Assembly (NCBI GenBank): GCA_049608225.1
Contig: JBMYXI010000011.1
Span: forward strand, 1 to 61,402
Length of the DNA stretch: 61,402 nt
DNA from: Parashewanella sp049608225
GTDB lineage: Bacteria > Pseudomonadota > Gammaproteobacteria > Enterobacterales > Shewanellaceae
Direction: 5' to 3'
Shown piece after piece: positions 1 through 8,864 of this stretch; within the stretch, counting starts at the first letter, position 1; the number at the start of each line of letters is the position of its first letter. The notes below the pieces were generated by a model. It ran no database searches. It had not been told where the DNA came from and was given only the letters and a program-made list of their open reading frames with translations. Position numbers and translations under genes: made by a program.

Positions 1-153
1 CCAGATATAGAAGAAGGAAAGCCCCTTAGTGTGTTTTGTTCTTTTACTTATATATGCCAATGAGCTTTAGCTGTGTTAAGTATTGAGAAATCAACTTAAT
101 AGCGACAATAATTTTGGCGAGAAAATAGCAGAAACAACGTGAAGGAACTGTGA

Positions 154-924
154 ATGACCAATCATACCAACCACTCTAAAAGTGGTGTTAATTACTTTAT
201 GGAGGGCTTTAGATTAATCAAGCGCCCAGGATTACGTAGCTTTGTATTTGTCCCGCTAGCCATCAATCTCATCTTATTTGCCACAGTATTTTATTTTGCC
301 ATTGGTCAATTACAGCACACCTTTGCTTGGGTAAATTCACAAGTCCCTGACTATTTAAGCTGGCTTAACTTCATTTTATGGCCATTGGCGATTTTAAGCA
401 TGTTGATCACCATGTCGTTCATCTTTAGTTCAGTAATGAATTGGTTATCAGCCCCTTTTAATGGGCTATTAGCGGAAAAAGTCGAACAAGTGTTAACGGG
501 TAAACCGATGGACACAGGTGGCGCTGTAGATTTATTAAAAGATCTGCCAAGAATTTTAGGGCGTGAATGGAAAAAGTTTAAATATTACATTCCCAGAGCA
601 ATTTTAGTTTTACTGTTATTTTTTGTCCCAGTACTTGGGCAAACCTTATTTCCAATTATTTGGTTTTTATTTAGTGCATGGATGATGGCTATCCAATACT
701 GTGACTACCCATTTGATAACCATAAAGTAAAATTTGAAGACATGAAATTCGCGTTAAATCAGACCAAAGGCAGTAGCTTTTCTTTTGGCGCAACGGCAGC
801 ATTGTTCTCTATGATCCCCATCGTTAATTTCATCGTTATGCCTGTGGCAATATGCGGAGCGACGGCAATGTGGGTTGATAAGTACCGCCCAGTTTACCGA
901 AACAGCGCCATCGCGCCTGAATAA
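154..924 (+). CDS. cysZ: Sulfate transporter CysZ
   Basis: CysZ-family inner-membrane protein that admits sulfate for assimilation into cysteine. The 256 residues are close to the usual length (E. coli about 253). Hydrophobic segments lie near residues 29-50, 68-94, 146-185 and 211-240, with the family layout of a short N-terminal tail before the first segment. The ATG follows an AAGGAA ribosome-binding site 8 bases upstream. It is transcribed alone. In many relatives cysZ sits next to cysK, but here cysK lies about 32 kb away at 32536. The family assignment rests on overall sequence resemblance and is firm. Confidence 0.93.
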   Translation: MTNHTNHSKSGVNYFMEGFRLIKRPGLRSFVFVPLAINLILFATVFYFAIGQLQHTFAWVNSQVPDYLSWLNFILWPLAILSMLITMSFIFSSVMNWLSAPFNGLLAEKVEQVLTGKPMDTGGAVDLLKDLPRILGREWKKFKYYIPRAILVLLLFFVPVLGQTLFPIIWFLFSAWMMAIQYCDYPFDNHKVKFEDMKFALNQTKGSSFSFGATAALFSMIPIVNFIVMPVAICGATAMWVDKYRPVYRNSAIAPE

Positions 925-953
925 ACGCAAATTTCTGGTTTCGCCAACATATT

Positions 954-989
954 ATATGAATAAAGTATCTATCGATATTTTATTCATAT
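954..989. terminator. AT-rich inverted repeat after cysZ
   Basis: Two 16-base arms (954-969 and 974-989) pair at 15 of 16 positions around a 4-base loop. The hairpin starts 30 bases after the cysZ stop. It lacks a T-run, so it may be a weak terminator or an mRNA 3'-end stabiliser. The rest of the gap to the next gene (990-1292) shows nothing recognisable beyond promoter-like A+T-rich sequence. Confidence 0.4.
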
Positions 990-1292
990 AAATCAACAGC
1001 TCAAGATCACCTTTAAATTTTAACCAAAGAAAATCAAACAGTTAATATGATTTGACGCTCGTTAATCATTCATTACATTATTTGCTCATGAGAAGTCATT
1101 TTAACTTCCCAAGAATTTACTCCTGCATCTGTCTGTACAGAAACCTGAGTATGAATGCCTACTTTTCATAAAGTTAGCAAACGGAAAAATGGGCATTTTT
1201 AATTCGAAAATAAACCCACCCAGATAACATTCCACTCAAGCAATATGAGTGCAAGTGTGACTCTGTTTCTGATTTTTTATGAGGAACAAATA

Positions 1293-1742
1293 ATGAGCAA
1301 AAGCATTAAAAGAAGTAGCGCATTAATTTTTTTATCATACTTACTAGTACAATCAGCAGCCATTGCCGCACCATCTCCTGCTGTTCAGCAACAAAATAAC
1401 AGCTCAGATGATCAAGTTGTCGTTACTCCTGTCCAAGCAAATAACTTCGCTTCATATGGCGCAGCAGCAAAACTGGTTTGTAAACTGCACCGTAGCCCTA
1501 AAACTTGTATACCTATTGTTGATGTCTCAATATTGCCCATTCGCGTTTCTTTTCCTGAGTCGAAATTGCATGACGTTATGCTCAATCAACTATCAATGGT
1601 AACCGTATACAATAAAACTGAAGTGAAAGATACGATGAAAATCATCGTTAAAAATGGGATCACTGGCAAAGAGCTTTTTAACGGCGATGCGAAAAACTAC
1701 GTTGGCATCAAATGTATTTTAAATAAATGCAGTGACTTATAA
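1293..1742 (+). CDS. Small secreted protein with four cysteines, unknown function
   Basis: The reading frame is open from 1245, but the ATG at 1293 has a GAGGAA ribosome-binding site and begins a classic signal peptide: basic MSKSIKRSS, a hydrophobic core, and a cleavage region near AIAA around residues 23-26. The product is 149 residues. The mature part starts with a Gln/Asn/Ser-rich stretch, followed by a domain with Cys63, Cys72, Cys141 and Cys146, which could form two disulfides in the periplasm. I do not recognise the family. It is monocistronic and flanked by two inverted repeats. Confidence 0.6.
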   Translation: MSKSIKRSSALIFLSYLLVQSAAIAAPSPAVQQQNNSSDDQVVVTPVQANNFASYGAAAKLVCKLHRSPKTCIPIVDVSILPIRVSFPESKLHDVMLNQLSMVTVYNKTEVKDTMKIIVKNGITGKELFNGDAKNYVGIKCILNKCSDL

Positions 1743-1771
1743 GCCATCACAATGTTCCTATTACTTTAATT

Positions 1772-1822
1772 TCATCGCAGCATTCAGTGGTTAAGTATGT
1801 TAATTGATGAATGCTGCAATGA
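1772..1822. terminator. Inverted repeat after the small secreted gene
   Basis: Arms 1772-1786 and 1808-1822 pair at 14 of 15 bases, centred on GCAGCATTCA/TGAATGCTGC. The position 30 bases past the stop suggests transcription termination, but there is no T-run. Confidence 0.4.
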
Positions 1823-1907
1823 TTTGTAACAATTCAGCGACAAATTAACCTCTCAATTCTGTCAAAATTGTCACTACAACAATCTCTATTTGTAATGGCA
1901 GTCTATT

Positions 1908-4205
1908 TTGAAAAAAATTCTTTTATCTTGTTTCACTCTTTTGGGTGCAAGCATAGCCAATTGCGCTATCGCTGGGACACCAGAAAACTTTAGTATTACT
2001 ATTCCTACGCTCTCTCAAGCGGCAAACATTGATGGTGAGCTATCGGAGCCGCAGTGGCAAAACGCAGCAACAACCCATCTGACATACGAAACTCGCCCAG
2101 GTGAAAACACTCAGGCGCCAGTTACCACGCAAGCAAAAATTTATTCAACTAAAACTTCCATATTTGTTGCTTTTATCGCTGACGATCCAAACCCACAAGC
2201 GATACGAGCTAACTTAAGAGATCGTGATCAATCATGGGGCGATGATACCGTCGGCATTAAATTTGATACCTTCAACAGCGAACGATTAGCCTATCAATTT
2301 TTTATTAACCCTTATGGTGTGCAAGCTGACTCAATTGAAAACGAGTTAACTGGAAGAGAAAGTGATGCTTGGGATGGCATTTGGTATAGCGCAGGTAAAT
2401 TAACCGACAAAGGCTATCAAGTTGAAGTGGAATTGCCACTCGCTATGTTCAACTTTGATGATACAAAATCAGTACAGCAGTGGGGAATTGAACTGATCCG
2501 CTATTACCCTCGTAGCGAAATTCACCGTATTTCTACTAATAAAATTGATAGAAGCAATAACTGTCAGCTTTGCCAAATAGGTCTTGCAACTGGCCTAAAA
2601 GGGGCTACTCAGGGTAGCGGTGTTCAAATTACACCGTCATTGGTTGCCAGTAGAAATAGTGAGCGTGAACTCGCACCAATCACTGACTGGAACAGTGATA
2701 ACGAAGTTGAAGTTGGCTTAGATTTACGCTGGGCAATTACGCCTTCGACGTTATTAAATGCCACGATTAATCCCGACTTTTCCCAAATCGAAGCCGATGC
2801 AGGCCAACTAAACGTAAACAATACCTTTGCACTATTTTTTCCTGAAAAGCGTCCTTTTTTCCTCGATAACAAGGATTACTTTGATACTCAACGGAATTTA
2901 CTGCATACCCGAAATATTGTTGCACCCGATTTTGGTGCCAAGATCACCTCTAAAATTGATGATCACACCGCAGCATTATTGATCGCTCAAGATTCAACCA
3001 CGACCTTTTTACTGCCGGGTAACCTAAATTCAAGAGCAACACGACTCAATACCGACAGTACCAACGTAGGTGCCCGCTATCGCTACGATTTTTCTGAAAA
3101 GCTTTCCGTTGGTACATTACTTACTGCAAAGCAAGCAGATGATTATCATAACTACCTAGTTAGCACAGACATTAAATATCAACCTACTCAGCAAGATACC
3201 TTGAAAGTGCAATATGGCGTATCACAAACCCAATACCCAAATGATCTCGCTGAAAAAATCGGTTGCCGCATTAACGATTGCGAACTCAAGATACGTGTCG
3301 ATCGTGATGACAGTTTTAATGGTGATTTTTACCGTATTCATTATCGTCACGCCGAGCGTAATTGGGATGCCTTTACCTTATATGAAAAGATGGGTGATGA
3401 TTTTCGTGCTGACTTAGGCTTTGTTAACCGTGTCGATCACAACCGCTTTGTGATTGGTGGCGGTTATAAATGGTACCCGACAAAGAGTTTCTTTAATGTC
3501 GTTCGCTTAGGTGGCGATTGGGATATTAGTCATAATGACAAAGGTGAGTTTATTGAAAAAGAAGCCGAAGCCGCATTACGTTTAGTCGGCAAATATCAAA
3601 GCGAAATTGCCATTGGTGTCGTTACTCGTGAACGTGTCGGCATTAGACAAGATAAAAACAATCTTGCGATTGATGGCAATACCACTGTTTTTGATGAGAC
3701 CTTTGTTTGGTTCGATGCCGAATTCGATCCAGTATCAAACTTCACTTTGGCATTCAACATTAGCTCAGGCGATGAAATCGTTTCCGCCAATAACGAGCTC
3801 GGCAAAAAGTTAAGAATTCGCCCAGGATTTGAGTGGGATATTTTAGATAACCTGTCTTTAGAGGTCGATCATAACTTCACCCGTTTAACGGTAGAAAAAG
3901 GCGAACTGTTAAACGCCAACTTAACGGATTTACGTTTAAACTGGCAGTTCAGCGTAAACAGCTTTTTAAGAGTATCCAGCGTTTATACCAACATTAAGCG
4001 TAACCCTGAATTATATAAACACCGTAATCCTAATAAGCAGTTCTCTGAGCTTAACAATGAAGTGCTTTACGGTTACAAGTTAAATCCGCTAAGTGTATTT
4101 TATCTTGGCTATTCGGACGGATTGGTTTCATCGGATCAAGTTGATGATTTAACCGCAAACGAGCGTCGTATCTTTATGAAGCTCAGTTACGCTTTCACTC
4201 TGTAA
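1908..4205 (+). CDS. Outer-membrane protein with CBM9-like domain and DUF5916-type barrel
   Basis: Predicted secreted protein of 765 residues. A signal peptide covers residues 1-22 (MKKILLSCF start, cleavage near AIAG). Residues about 28-220 resemble the CBM9-like domain (IDGELSEPQW, then DDTVGIKFDTF). The remainder resembles DUF5916, a predicted outer-membrane beta-barrel with many alternating aromatic strands (for example FALFFPEKRPFFLDNKDYF) ending in SYAFTL. The start is TTG: the only nearby ATG is out of frame, and the TTG is followed directly by the MKK signal-peptide start. The substrate is unknown. Proteins of this build are usually suspected of carbohydrate binding or surface roles. 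No partner operon is present. Confidence 0.8.
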   Translation: MKKILLSCFTLLGASIANCAIAGTPENFSITIPTLSQAANIDGELSEPQWQNAATTHLTYETRPGENTQAPVTTQAKIYSTKTSIFVAFIADDPNPQAIRANLRDRDQSWGDDTVGIKFDTFNSERLAYQFFINPYGVQADSIENELTGRESDAWDGIWYSAGKLTDKGYQVEVELPLAMFNFDDTKSVQQWGIELIRYYPRSEIHRISTNKIDRSNNCQLCQIGLATGLKGATQGSGVQITPSLVASRNSERELAPITDWNSDNEVEVGLDLRWAITPSTLLNATINPDFSQIEADAGQLNVNNTFALFFPEKRPFFLDNKDYFDTQRNLLHTRNIVAPDFGAKITSKIDDHTAALLIAQDSTTTFLLPGNLNSRATRLNTDSTNVGARYRYDFSEKLSVGTLLTAKQADDYHNYLVSTDIKYQPTQQDTLKVQYGVSQTQYPNDLAEKIGCRINDCELKIRVDRDDSFNGDFYRIHYRHAERNWDAFTLYEKMGDDFRADLGFVNRVDHNRFVIGGGYKWYPTKSFFNVVRLGGDWDISHNDKGEFIEKEAEAALRLVGKYQSEIAIGVVTRERVGIRQDKNNLAIDGNTTVFDETFVWFDAEFDPVSNFTLAFNISSGDEIVSANNELGKKLRIRPGFEWDILDNLSLEVDHNFTRLTVEKGELLNANLTDLRLNWQFSVNSFLRVSSVYTNIKRNPELYKHRNPNKQFSELNNEVLYGYKLNPLSVFYLGYSDGLVSSDQVDDLTANERRIFMKLSYAFTL

Positions 4206-4216
4206 TAACCACAATT

Positions 4217-4251
4217 ACCAAGTCATCTCTTATATCAATAGATGACTTGGT
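4217..4251. terminator. Terminator-like hairpin between convergent genes
   Basis: A perfect 12-base inverted repeat (4217-4228 with 4240-4251) lies exactly between two genes that converge here, so it probably serves both. No strong T-run is present on either side. Confidence 0.55.
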
Positions 4252-4263
4252 AACACTCTATGA

Positions 4264-5412
4264 TTAAGACATTTCATTCCATTCATGCTTGTAAGGCCCA
4301 GTTGGTAATGAGCCTGGCGCAAGCCCAAGCAAGCTTTTCACATGGGAAGTATAATGAGTCACATCTCTATCACAATCACATATTAATCCCATCAAAATTC
4401 TTGAGTTATTCTTTTGATAACTCAAAGTAATTGGTTCTGTATTTTCCACGAGCAAAGCCAAAGAAAAGCCAACCACACACAAACCCGTTTGTTCAACCAA
4501 TAATGGTTTATCAAATTTTGATTTTAATAACTTAATTTTAAAATATTTCATCCCTCTATCATTGAGCATTTTCATGTCGAGACTTTTCGCGACATCAGTT
4601 GCAACATCAACAGATACATAAGTTAATTGTTGAGGTTTTGAACCTATAAAGGCTTTATTGATAAAGGCACTTTTATCTCTTGCTTCTATGATGACGGTTT
4701 GTTGTTCAAACAAGTTAATCGAAATGGTTGTCGCTGAATACTGAAGGTTTACAGGCAAAAGCATCGTTTCCTTTGCCAACGATATATAACGAACTAGCAG
4801 TGATAGCGTTAATAATCTTTCATATCGATTATTTGGTGATAATGCTTCAATATGCTGAATAATTTCAGGCGAAGTAAATATTAGAGGGTGGATTTGATGA
4901 GCTAATATTTTATCGCCAAATGCACCTGTAATACAAAGCTGCGCTCTATTTTGCTGTACAGCTTTATCGGCTTTAGAGATAAATTCCCTAAAAGCTGTAA
5001 CCTTTGGGTGTTCTGGATTACAAGATACGTGGTGTAATTCATCCAAGGCAAATTGATGATATACCTTTGGCCAATTTTTTACTAAATAATTTGAAAAGGT
5101 TTTATCACATCGAAATAACCGAGGAATGCATGGACAGCATTTCATAGACTTAAAGCATTCAATCAAGGTATCAATTGATGATGTTCTTAAAACAGCTTTC
5201 GCGTCAGGAGAACATGATGGATCAGAACAGGTAAGGCGTTTAAAAAACAATATCAACTCTTTCAATTTTTTCGATTCGGCAGAATGAGTTACATAACTTT
5301 TAATTCTACCTCCTTTAGCAGGAATCATTATTCGGCATTCAGGCTGCTTTAATGGCTCAGACCTAAGAGGGAGGCAATCACTTCTATTTACTTCATAAAT
5401 TGCAGATGACAC
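4264..5412 (-). CDS. Cysteine-rich protein of unknown function
   Basis: Unrecognised protein of 382 residues. The frame is open to 5421, but GTG at 5412 has an AGAGG ribosome-binding site 8 bases away, whereas the GTG at 5421 overlaps that site. The N-terminal third is unusually rich in cysteine, with clusters LTCSDPSCSPD and IECFKSMKCCPCIPRLFRC, as in small zinc-binding modules. A later segment has further single cysteines (SCNPEH, CDCDRD). There is no signal peptide or membrane segment, so the product is probably cytoplasmic or exported by a dedicated system. It is monocistronic and its neighbours give no functional hint. A lineage-restricted regulator or an effector are both possible; neither is shown. 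Confidence 0.6.
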   Translation of the reverse strand: MSSAIYEVNRSDCLPLRSEPLKQPECRIMIPAKGGRIKSYVTHSAESKKLKELILFFKRLTCSDPSCSPDAKAVLRTSSIDTLIECFKSMKCCPCIPRLFRCDKTFSNYLVKNWPKVYHQFALDELHHVSCNPEHPKVTAFREFISKADKAVQQNRAQLCITGAFGDKILAHQIHPLIFTSPEIIQHIEALSPNNRYERLLTLSLLVRYISLAKETMLLPVNLQYSATTISINLFEQQTVIIEARDKSAFINKAFIGSKPQQLTYVSVDVATDVAKSLDMKMLNDRGMKYFKIKLLKSKFDKPLLVEQTGLCVVGFSLALLVENTEPITLSYQKNNSRILMGLICDCDRDVTHYTSHVKSLLGLAPGSLPTGPYKHEWNEMS

Positions 5413-5665
5413 AAGTAACACCTCTTTTGCTGCTTGAACGAGTTAATCAACCAAAGACAACAAACACACAATGAGGATACCAAATAAAAAAATCAAGAAA
5501 ATTAAAAAAGAAATACATGAAGGTATTGATGAATGTGTTTCAGAAATGGTGTCCTATCTGTGAAATGTCAGCTTTTGACTAAAAATAAGCAAAGGCAATT
5601 ATTAGCTACAGGCGAGGTATTAGCTGATCATTAATGCATTGTTGCCTGAAAACAAATCGCATAAG

Positions 5666-5700
5666 TAAAAATGCCTTTAACTATTGAAGTCAAAGGCATA
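5666..5700 (-). terminator. Rho-independent terminator of htpX
   Basis: On the minus strand an ATGCCTTT...AAAGGCAT stem extended by ACT/AGT pairs is followed by TTTTT. It starts about 10 bases after the htpX stop. The rest of 5413-5665 holds no gene that I can see. Confidence 0.8.
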
Positions 5701-5708
5701 GGCTATGA

Positions 5709-6569
5709 TTACTTTTTCAGTGCCTCAATACGCTTTTCAAGTGGCGGATGGCTCATAAAAAACTCAGCCATGGATTTTTTACCATTGATCCCGAAAGCTG
5801 CCATTTGTGAGGGTAACGCAGTGCTCTCTGGGCCTTGGCGTAAACGTTCAAGTGCAGCAATCATTTTGCTTGGGCTTGACAACTTGGCCGCTCCAGCGTC
5901 TGCACGGTACTCTCGAATACGTGAGAAATAAGCCACAATAGTTGAGGCTAGAATGCCTAACACCAAATCGAGAACAAACACCACGGCCATATAGGCAAAC
6001 ATGCCTAAACCTTCGCCTTCTTCGTCGTTACTGGATACAAAGGTATCAATCGCACGGGCAATCGCACGGGCAGCGAAAATAACAAAGGTATTCACAACAC
6101 CTTGGATCAAAGTTAAGGTCACCATATCGCCATTGGCAACATGACTCACTTCATGTGCAAGTACGCCTTCGACTTCATCTCGGGTCATACCATGTAACAA
6201 ACCAGAGCTCACCGCAACCAATGAGTTATTTTTACTTGGGCCAGTAGCAAACGCATTCAACTCTGGCGAGTGGTAAATCGCAACTTCAGGCATGTTAATA
6301 CCTGCCTGCTTCGATTGACGGCTAACAGTTTCCAGTAACCAACGCTCATCATCATCTCTTGGATTAGTGATCACCTCACAACCCATGGTTTTTTTCGCCA
6401 TCCATTTAGACATTAATAAGCTTACAAACGAGCCACCAAATCCCATGAATGCCGCTAACACGAGCAGGCCACTCATGGTCGACGGATTGATCCCAAGCAA
6501 AGACATTACAACAGAGGCAACCAACAGAATCGCTAAGTTAGTTGCAATTAGTAAAAAAACACGCTTCAT
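5709..6569 (-). CDS. htpX: Membrane protease HtpX
   Basis: Zinc metalloprotease (M48) of the inner membrane that degrades misfolded membrane proteins alongside FtsH. It has 286 residues, with two N-terminal hydrophobic segments, the HEXXH motif as HEVSH at residues 139-143, and the downstream zinc-binding glutamate in SRIREYRADAGA. Two more hydrophobic segments lie between these motifs. The ATG at 6569 is preferred over the GTG one codon upstream because AGGAG lies 6 bases before it. The upstream region has a promoter overlapped by a perfect palindrome. The call is secure. Confidence 0.96.
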   Translation of the reverse strand: MKRVFLLIATNLAILLVASVVMSLLGINPSTMSGLLVLAAFMGFGGSFVSLLMSKWMAKKTMGCEVITNPRDDDERWLLETVSRQSKQAGINMPEVAIYHSPELNAFATGPSKNNSLVAVSSGLLHGMTRDEVEGVLAHEVSHVANGDMVTLTLIQGVVNTFVIFAARAIARAIDTFVSSNDEEGEGLGMFAYMAVVFVLDLVLGILASTIVAYFSRIREYRADAGAAKLSSPSKMIAALERLRQGPESTALPSQMAAFGINGKKSMAEFFMSHPPLEKRIEALKK

Positions 6570-6619
6570 CACACACTCCTAAAGCACAACAGTGTCAAAA
6601 CTACACTTTTAAATTATTT

Positions 6620-6651
6620 AGACATAATATGTCTGAAAAAAGATAATTCAA
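6620..6651 (-). promoter_or_regulatory. Promoter and operator-like palindrome of htpX
   Basis: On the minus strand TTGAAT (6646-6651) and TATTAT (6624-6629) are 16 bases apart, a reasonable sigma-70 promoter about 50 bases before htpX. A perfect 15-base palindrome, AGACATAATATGTCT (6620-6634), overlaps the -10. The -35 also reads CTTGAAT, and CATATT follows at about heat-shock spacing, so a weak sigma-32 reading is possible. The regulator is unknown. Confidence 0.45.
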
Positions 6652-6709
6652 GCCTTCAAATGAAAAAAGACCTAATAAATCTCTAATCGCTTATTAAGTA
6701 ACCCTATTA

Positions 6710-7264
6710 TTACGGTTGTGGCTTCATATGTTCACCATTTACCTCAGAAAGTTGGTTAATGTCTTTTAGAGCCAGCTCAGCAACTGGGAGCAAGGTTTTG
6801 ATGACTTCTTCTAATTCAGATTTGCATTGTTGACCTTCAATGAGTTTACTATTTGCGGTTTGAAAATCAGGATGGCGGATCACTTCTATGGCTAAATCAC
6901 GGCACACATTTCGAACAAAAACCGTTTGATAAGCAACCCGCAAAAAATATCCTCCGTCCCGCTGCACCGCCGTTAATCCAAAATAGTCACTGTCTTTGTT
7001 ACGAGTATCTGGGAGTTTCAATTGCCACAGTTCGTATGTCGTTGGCGCTTTATTAGTAAAATATCCTAAAATACTTTGGTTTGTTCTAGTTACCTTCAGC
7101 AGGTCATAAAAATATCCATTAATTTTAAGGCGGGATCCCGAACGAAAGTCGCCGCCATTTCTGATATGAGTAAGCAGCGCTTCTTTTACTTCATAAACAT
7201 CAGAAACTAAGTAGTTTGCTAATTCTATGCTGTGAGTACTAGGAACATCCTGTATCGATAGCAT
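6710..7264 (-). CDS. Hypothetical protein, unknown function
   Basis: Unrecognised soluble protein of 184 residues. The frame is open to 7327 and an ATG exists at 7294, but the ATG at 7264 has GGAG 6 bases upstream and is the best start. There is no signal peptide, membrane segment or metal-binding motif. The sequence mixes alpha and beta, with a charged C-terminal helix, and contains a short segment resembling a small mixed fold (INGYFYDLLKVTR, YFGLTAVQRDGGYFLRVAYQ). It lies alone between htpX and the divergent pepE. Confidence 0.55.
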   Translation of the reverse strand: MLSIQDVPSTHSIELANYLVSDVYEVKEALLTHIRNGGDFRSGSRLKINGYFYDLLKVTRTNQSILGYFTNKAPTTYELWQLKLPDTRNKDSDYFGLTAVQRDGGYFLRVAYQTVFVRNVCRDLAIEVIRHPDFQTANSKLIEGQQCKSELEEVIKTLLPVAELALKDINQLSEVNGEHMKPQP

Positions 7265-7448
7265 ATGAAACTCCAGTGAAAATGATACTGACATGTTACA
7301 TCTGAGCTTAAAAAACAAACAACACAATTAAAGTTAATCTCAACTTAATGCTTTTACAATCGGGATTACTTCAGTGAACTGTAAAGATTAAAAAGTCGTT
7401 TAACTTTGATACACTTCGTTAAAACAACATTCAATAAGGAAATCAGTG

Positions 7449-8156
7449 ATGCCCATTAACGCACTTCTACTAAGTAGCTCACGCGCTGGCACTACCCCTT
7501 ACTTATCTCACACTCTGCCTTTCATTAAACCTTTTACCACTAATGTTAAGAATTGGTTATTCATTCCTTATGCTGGGGTGAGTTTCAGTTATGATCAATA
7601 TTTGGAACTCGTTGCTCAGGGTTTATCTGATTTAGAAATCAAAGTAACCAGTATTCATCAATATCCTGATCCCAAGCAAGCCATTATGGATGCGGAAGGC
7701 ATTTTAGTCGGTGGCGGTAATACCTTTCATCTACTACATGAGCTTTATCGTTATGATTTGATACAAGCTATCCGTGACAAAGTCGAAACAGGCACACCCT
7801 ATATTGGTTGGAGTGCGGGCTCAAACATTGCGGGTTTAAGTATTCGAACCACTAATGACATGCCCATTATTGAGCCCGCATCTTTTACTGCGCTAAAATT
7901 AATTCCTTTTCAGTTGAATCCTCACTTTACTGATTATCTGGCGCCAGGACACAATGGTGAAACTCGCTCTCAACGATTGTTAGAATTTACTAAAGTTGAT
8001 CCTTTAACGCCAGTTATCGGCATTGTTGAAGGCACTGCTCTGCTTAGGCAAGGTGATAAGCTTACACTTATTGGAGATCAGCAGGGGTATTTGTTCTGTG
8101 GTGAACAGCAAAAAATCCCAATCGCTGCTGATAGTGATTTATCGCATTTGCTTTAA
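7449..8156 (+). CDS. pepE: Dipeptidase E (alpha-aspartyl dipeptidase)
   Basis: Cytoplasmic serine peptidase of family S51 that cleaves dipeptides with N-terminal aspartate. It has 235 residues. The nucleophile elbow is visible as IGWSAGSNIAG, and GGGNTFHLLHEL and the LNPHFTDY segment are typical of PepE. A GTG lies one codon upstream, but the ATG at 7449 has AAGGA at 8-base spacing. It converges on the biotin operon, with 15 bases between its stop and that of bioD. Confidence 0.92.
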   Translation: MPINALLLSSSRAGTTPYLSHTLPFIKPFTTNVKNWLFIPYAGVSFSYDQYLELVAQGLSDLEIKVTSIHQYPDPKQAIMDAEGILVGGGNTFHLLHELYRYDLIQAIRDKVETGTPYIGWSAGSNIAGLSIRTTNDMPIIEPASFTALKLIPFQLNPHFTDYLAPGHNGETRSQRLLEFTKVDPLTPVIGIVEGTALLRQGDKLTLIGDQQGYLFCGEQQKIPIAADSDLSHLL

Positions 8157-8171
8157 AATCACTAAGTGGTA

Positions 8172-8864
8172 TTAAAGTAAAGACGAAATATTCAAATGTG
8201 CTGCGGCATGAGTTGCCGTAGCCGATTTTAAGTGAGGGATCAAACCTAAACACGGCGCATCGAGCATGTGTTTCAGGCTTTCGAGATTTTCTGCTTGCAT
8301 TTGCATATCTACATCGACACCATTCGCAACCCAACCCGCAATGCTTAATCCAGATTGTTTTATCGCTCGTTCTGTTAATAGCGCGTGATTTAAACAGCCT
8401 AATTTCATACCAACAACCAAGATAACTGGCAATTGCAGCTCTGCCACCACATCCGATAAAAACTGCTGATGATTCAAGGGTAAATGCCAACCGCCTGCAC
8501 CTTCAATTAAACTAAAATCAGCATGGGGTTTTGTCATTGCTTTTAAGCAAGCCAATGCCGTATCAAAAGATAAATCAACACCTAGTTGCTCGGCAGCAAT
8601 ATGGGGGGCAATCGCAGGTTTAAATGTGATTGGATTGATTTGATCATATTCAAGCTTAATCGATGAAGCCTTCATTAGCGCAAGCGCATCACTGTTTCTC
8701 AAACCATGATCTGTTTCATCACAACCTGAGGCTATTGGCTTAAAACCCAGAGTTGAAATCGACGTATTTGTATTTGCGGCCCATTGATTGACCGCTTCTA
8801 AAATTGCGCTTGCAACGAAGGTTTTGCCACAGTCCGTGTCGGTTCCAGTTACAAAATATAGCAT
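8172..8864 (-). CDS. bioD: Dethiobiotin synthetase
   Basis: ATP-dependent enzyme that closes the ureido ring of dethiobiotin from 7,8-diaminopelargonate and CO2. It has 230 residues, with the P-loop GTDTDCGKTFVAS at the N-terminus and the EGAGGWHLPL motif near residue 115. The ATG at 8864 shares its A with the TGA of bioC (TGATG), which indicates translational coupling. It is the last gene of bioBFCD. Confidence 0.96.
   Translation of the reverse strand: MLYFVTGTDTDCGKTFVASAILEAVNQWAANTNTSISTLGFKPIASGCDETDHGLRNSDALALMKASSIKLEYDQINPITFKPAIAPHIAAEQLGVDLSFDTALACLKAMTKPHADFSLIEGAGGWHLPLNHQQFLSDVVAELQLPVILVVGMKLGCLNHALLTERAIKQSGLSIAGWVANGVDVDMQMQAENLESLKHMLDAPCLGLIPHLKSATATHAAAHLNISSLL

Noticed and set aside
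1363..1602. 79-residue frame inside the small secreted gene
   Set aside because: Out of frame with the signal-peptide gene and without a start signal.
8068..8490. 140-residue open frame on the minus strand over the pepE end and bioD
   Set aside because: It lies in another frame of the well-supported bioD gene, has no ribosome-binding site and shows no family features.
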